Below, one piece after another: positions 33,872 through 36,652 of a DNA stretch of 36,652 bases (its first letter is position 1; every line of letters starts with the position of its first letter). Made by a program: the position numbers and the translations under genes. The stretch is from positions 1 to 36,652 of the forward strand of contig NZ_BLZO01000176.1 in the NCBI RefSeq assembly GCF_014132355.1. Reading direction: 5' to 3'. The notes beneath the pieces are model-generated. The model saw only the letters and a program-made list of their open reading frames with translations, searched no databases and was not told the DNA's origin. Origin of the DNA: Okeania sp. KiyG1. Its GTDB lineage: Bacteria > Cyanobacteriota > Cyanobacteriia > Cyanobacteriales > Microcoleaceae.

Positions 33872-35056
33872 GTGAATCTAGGTAATTGGGTTGGGCTATT
33901 CGCCATCCTTGCTTCCATATATATATTGTGGCAAATCCGTCAATTATTACTGCTAGTATTTACCGCAGTGGTAATTGCTACTACTCTCAATAAACTGGCT
34001 AGATGGCTACAACGTTTCAGAATAAATAGACCCCTAACTGTATTAATCTCGGTCAGTCTATTTATACTCATAATTGTGACTTTTTTCTGGGTAATTGTTC
34101 CACCCTTAGCGGAGCAGTTTCAACAGTTAATAACTATTGTTCCCTTGGGTATTAATAAATTAAATGATTGGTTAAATATACTCAAAGAACAATTACCTAT
34201 TCAACTTAGAGAGCAATTACCAAACATTGATATTAATGAAGTTGTTACTCAACTACAACCTATATTTAATCAACTAATTAATAATGCTGGAGAATTTGTT
34301 GGTAATACTTTCGGAATATTTCTGAGTTTACTACTAATTCTGGTTTTAACCATAATGATGTTGGTAAATCCTAGTCCCTACCGTCAAGCATTTATACGAT
34401 TATTTCCCAATTTTTACCGACAACGAGTAAACCTAATTTTAAACCATTGTGAAATAGCATTAGGAGGGTGGGTAATTGGTACTTTAATTAATATGAGTGT
34501 AATTGCTTTACTAAGTTTTATTTGTCTATCTATATTGCAGATTCCTCTTGCTTCAGCTCAAGCTGTTTTGGCAGGGTTACTAACTTTAATGCCAAATATT
34601 GGACCCACTCTTAGTGTAATTCCGCCGATGGCGATCGCTTTGATAGATTCTCCTTTAAAATCTGGTTTAGTTTTGTTGATTTACATTCTGATTCAACAAA
34701 TTGAGGGTAATATTTTGACTCCTTATGTGATGGCGAAACAAGTTTCTTTGTTGCCTGCTATTACATTAATTTCTCAAGTATTTTTTGCTAGCTTTTTTGG
34801 ATTTTCAGGACTTTTACTTGCTTTACCTTTAACAATTATTACTCAAGTCTGGATTCAAGAGTTATTAATTAAAGATATTCTCGATAATTGGCAAGTTGAA
34901 AATTTTTTAGACAAAACAAATACTGTAGATGCTATCTCTGAATATTCTGAGGTTGATCGTAACGAGGTAGAAGATAAAATTGATTCTGAAGTAGAGATAG
35001 TAGAAGATAAAAGTATAAAAGATGTAACTCGTTCTAGTTCAGAAGAAGAAAATTAA
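33872..35056 (+). CDS. AI-2E family (PerM/TqsA-like) membrane exporter
   Basis: A 394-aa protein with about eight membrane segments and a long central amphipathic region (residues about 85-150). The signature GLLTLMPNIGPTLSVIPP near 245-262 and GNILTPYVMAKQVSLLPAITL near 288-308 define the family (formerly UPF0118). Members export autoinducer-2 or act as sodium/proton-linked transporters. The exact role here is unknown. The C-terminal 45 residues are a very acidic, probably disordered tail (many Glu/Asp/Ser), longer than usual. The start is GTG 33872 (GTGAATCTAGGT); no earlier in-frame start is better. Confidence 0.92.
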   Translation: MNLGNWVGLFAILASIYILWQIRQLLLLVFTAVVIATTLNKLARWLQRFRINRPLTVLISVSLFILIIVTFFWVIVPPLAEQFQQLITIVPLGINKLNDWLNILKEQLPIQLREQLPNIDINEVVTQLQPIFNQLINNAGEFVGNTFGIFLSLLLILVLTIMMLVNPSPYRQAFIRLFPNFYRQRVNLILNHCEIALGGWVIGTLINMSVIALLSFICLSILQIPLASAQAVLAGLLTLMPNIGPTLSVIPPMAIALIDSPLKSGLVLLIYILIQQIEGNILTPYVMAKQVSLLPAITLISQVFFASFFGFSGLLLALPLTIITQVWIQELLIKDILDNWQVENFLDKTNTVDAISEYSEVDRNEVEDKIDSEVEIVEDKSIKDVTRSSSEEEN

Positions 35057-35077
35057 TACTTTGTACCTTGTATAGCG

Positions 35078-35118
35078 TTTCTCAAGTTACTGAGGAACAG
35101 TTGTTTTTCTTCTTTTCT
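35078..35118. repeat. 41-bp dispersed repeat, copy 2
   Basis: One mismatch to 16225-16265. Upstream TATAGCG (35071) marks it as an end fragment of the TATAGCA family. Confidence 0.7.
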
Positions 35119-35221
35119 CTCTTGGTGCGCTTTCCCTCTCTTGGTCAGCATTCCGCAAGCGAGCTGACGGCGACGCGGGGTCTGACCGCTTGCGACTAAA
35201 GTCGTCGCGGGGTCCCACCGC

Positions 35222-35259
35222 TATTCCCTATTCCCTATTCCCTATTCCCTACTCCCTAT
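35222..35259. repeat. Heptamer array (TATTCCC)n forming the start of the next gene
   Basis: Five units of TATTCCC/TACTCCC run straight into the ATG (CCCTATG) of the DUF39 gene, leaving no room for a Shine-Dalgarno sequence. Confidence 0.85.
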
Positions 35260-36412
35260 GAGAACAATTGCTGAAATTAACGACAAAATTATCAACAAAA
35301 AAGCCGTTGTATCCACAGTAACAGAAGTAAAAACTAGAGTTGCTGAAACCAGTGTTACCCAAGTAGCAAAAGAAGTTGATGTAATTACCACCGGGACTTT
35401 TGAGCCAATGGAGTCCTCTGGAGCCATCATTAATCTAGGACATACTGACCCACCAATTAAAATTCGCTCCTGCTGGTTGGATGGCATCCCTGCTTATTCG
35501 GGCTTTGGGGCTGTAGATTTATATCTTGGCGCTACTCAAATACCTGAAGATAGTGAAGAATCTAAAGAAAGAGGTGGTGGTCATGTAATTGAAGACCTAA
35601 TTGCAGGTAAACCTGTCCATCTTAGGGCCATTGGTCAAGTAACAGATTGTTATCCCAGAGCTACCTTTGAAGCTACAATCACCCGTGAAACAATTAACCA
35701 GTTTTATTTATTCAATCCACGAAATCTATATCAAAATTTTATAGTTGGTGTGAACGGTGGCGATCGCCCTCTATTTACTTATCTTGGCCCTCTGATGCCA
35801 AATTTAGGTAATGCAGTTTATTCTAATACTGGTGCTATTTCTCCACTATTCAATGACCCAGACTTACAAGTAATTGGTCTTGGTACTCGTATATTTTTGG
35901 GTGGCGGTATTGGATATATAACTTGGGAAGGTACCCAACACTTTCCTTTACAAAAACGTTTACCTAATCGTACTCCCATTGGACCTGCTGCTACTTTGGC
36001 CTTAATTGGAGATGCTAAACAAATGCAATCTAAATGGGTGCGTGGTTGCTATTTCAAAAATCATGGTCCCTCAATTATGTTGGGTGTGGGCATTCCTTTA
36101 CCTGTTTTGAATGAAAAAGTAGTGGCTAACTGTACTATTCAAGACCAAGATATTGTTGCACCAGTAGTAGATTTTTCTATTCCCCGGCGAGTGCGTCCAA
36201 CTTTTGGCTTAGTGAGCTATGCTCAACTCAAGTCTGGTCGTATAAAGATAGAGGGCAAACTTGTTAGATGCGCTCCTCTTGCCAGTATTTTCCTTTCTCA
36301 TCAAATTGCTTTAGAGTTAAAACAGTGGATTGAAGCAGGAGAATTTACTCTAACTGAATCAGTTGCTCCAATTCCTATGGATAGAACTTTTTTACCATTT
36401 CTAGAAAGTTAG
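35258..36412 (+). CDS. DUF39/COG1900 homocysteine biosynthesis protein
   Basis: A 384-aa protein of the HcyBio (DUF39, COG1900) family. In methanogens and some anaerobes it turns L-aspartate semialdehyde plus sulfide into homocysteine, together with a ferredoxin-like NIL-domain partner. Full-length features include MRTIAEINDKI, the TTGTFEPMESSGAIINLGHTD block (44-64), cysteines at 72 and 131 (RSCWLDG, VTDCYPR) and the Gly-rich GTRIFLGGGIGYITWEGTQH. A C-terminal RCAPLASIF closes it. No partner gene is nearby, so the activity may depend on another protein or differ. The start is ATG 35258, immediately behind a TATTCCC heptamer array and without a ribosome-binding site. It is followed by a purine heptamer array. 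Confidence 0.88.
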   Translation: MRTIAEINDKIINKKAVVSTVTEVKTRVAETSVTQVAKEVDVITTGTFEPMESSGAIINLGHTDPPIKIRSCWLDGIPAYSGFGAVDLYLGATQIPEDSEESKERGGGHVIEDLIAGKPVHLRAIGQVTDCYPRATFEATITRETINQFYLFNPRNLYQNFIVGVNGGDRPLFTYLGPLMPNLGNAVYSNTGAISPLFNDPDLQVIGLGTRIFLGGGIGYITWEGTQHFPLQKRLPNRTPIGPAATLALIGDAKQMQSKWVRGCYFKNHGPSIMLGVGIPLPVLNEKVVANCTIQDQDIVAPVVDFSIPRRVRPTFGLVSYAQLKSGRIKIEGKLVRCAPLASIFLSHQIALELKQWIEAGEFTLTESVAPIPMDRTFLPFLES

Positions 36413-36420
36413 TTTTGTTC

Positions 36421-36458
36421 AAGAAGGAAGAAGGAAGAAGTAAGAAGGAAGAAGGAGA
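36421..36458. repeat. Purine heptamer array (GAAGGAA)n
   Basis: About five units after the DUF39 stop; one unit is GAAGTAA. The remaining 190 bp to the window end show only a diverged TTAGGGCTGAG unit (36481) and no gene. Confidence 0.8.
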
Positions 36459-36652
36459 GAAGCAAGAATGAAAAAACGATTTAGGGCTGAGTTTGTTGGA
36501 AAAATTGGATGGGAATAGTCAACGACTACCTTGATCAGGAGTGAAATATTAAGCATAAATCCTACATTCCGCACGACAAAACGTAGCATAAAAGTATAAG
36601 TCATGCATCGAGTGCTAATTGGCGAGGTTTCCTACGCGGCGCCTACTGTGCG

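Overview
The window looks like chromosomal DNA from a filamentous cyanobacterium. It is AT-rich, with many HIP1-type GCGATCGC octamers (for example around 145-152). Its genes are mainly of cyanobacterial type: pentapeptide-repeat protein, CHAT protease, Rpn-type nucleases, cyanobacterial D-ribulose kinase homologue, and REC-linked class III cyclase. Only about two thirds is coding, and the intergenic DNA is packed with heptanucleotide tandem repeats and small inverted-repeat elements. This fits marine Oscillatoriales-like genomes such as the Trichodesmium/Okeania/Moorea type, but the genus is my inference.

Layout: 1-1314 holds the N-terminal part of a DUF697-like GTPase (minus). 1569-2492 is an Rpn-family PD-(D/E)XK nuclease (minus), with an upstream tandem array that has copied its 5' end (2551-3176). 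3339-5483 is a pentapeptide-repeat protein with an Ala/Val-rich membrane segment. 5787-6449 is a two-gene unit (GNAT plus a 60-aa membrane protein). 6971-8782 is a sodium:solute symporter. 9902-14447 is a signalling island of three tandem receiver-domain genes: a single-domain regulator, REC-PAS-GGDEF-EAL (c-di-GMP) and REC-PAS-adenylate cyclase (cAMP). 15233-16153 is argF and 16820-18234 a membrane-anchored CHAT protease. 19592-20197 is the ITPase rdgB, 21179-21595 a secreted small protein, 22198-23478 a D-ribulose kinase-like protein and 24216-24785 an orphan R-S-E ADP-ribosyltransferase. 25646-26874 is a decayed tnpB and 26945-28647 a histidine kinase. 29516-30943 is tldD, 31247-32548 an APC permease, 33271-33438 a DUF4351 remnant, 33872-35056 an AI-2E-family exporter, and 35258-36412 a DUF39/COG1900 homocysteine-biosynthesis protein.

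Genes mostly stand alone, separated by 0.3-1.3 kb. Convincing functional groupings are the receiver-domain island (cAMP and c-di-GMP output from near-identical receivers) and the GNAT/small-membrane-protein pair. Three genes (regulator, CHAT, histidine kinase) are each broken by what looks like one missing base in an A/T homopolymer, which may be sequence error, slippage or real decay.

The most distinctive feature is the intergenic architecture. Arrays of many different 7-mers recur throughout, often directly at start or stop codons. They also sit inside at least two of several non-autonomous inverted-repeat element families. Two of those families show clear target duplications, one of them 8 bp with GTAA ends as in IS66.
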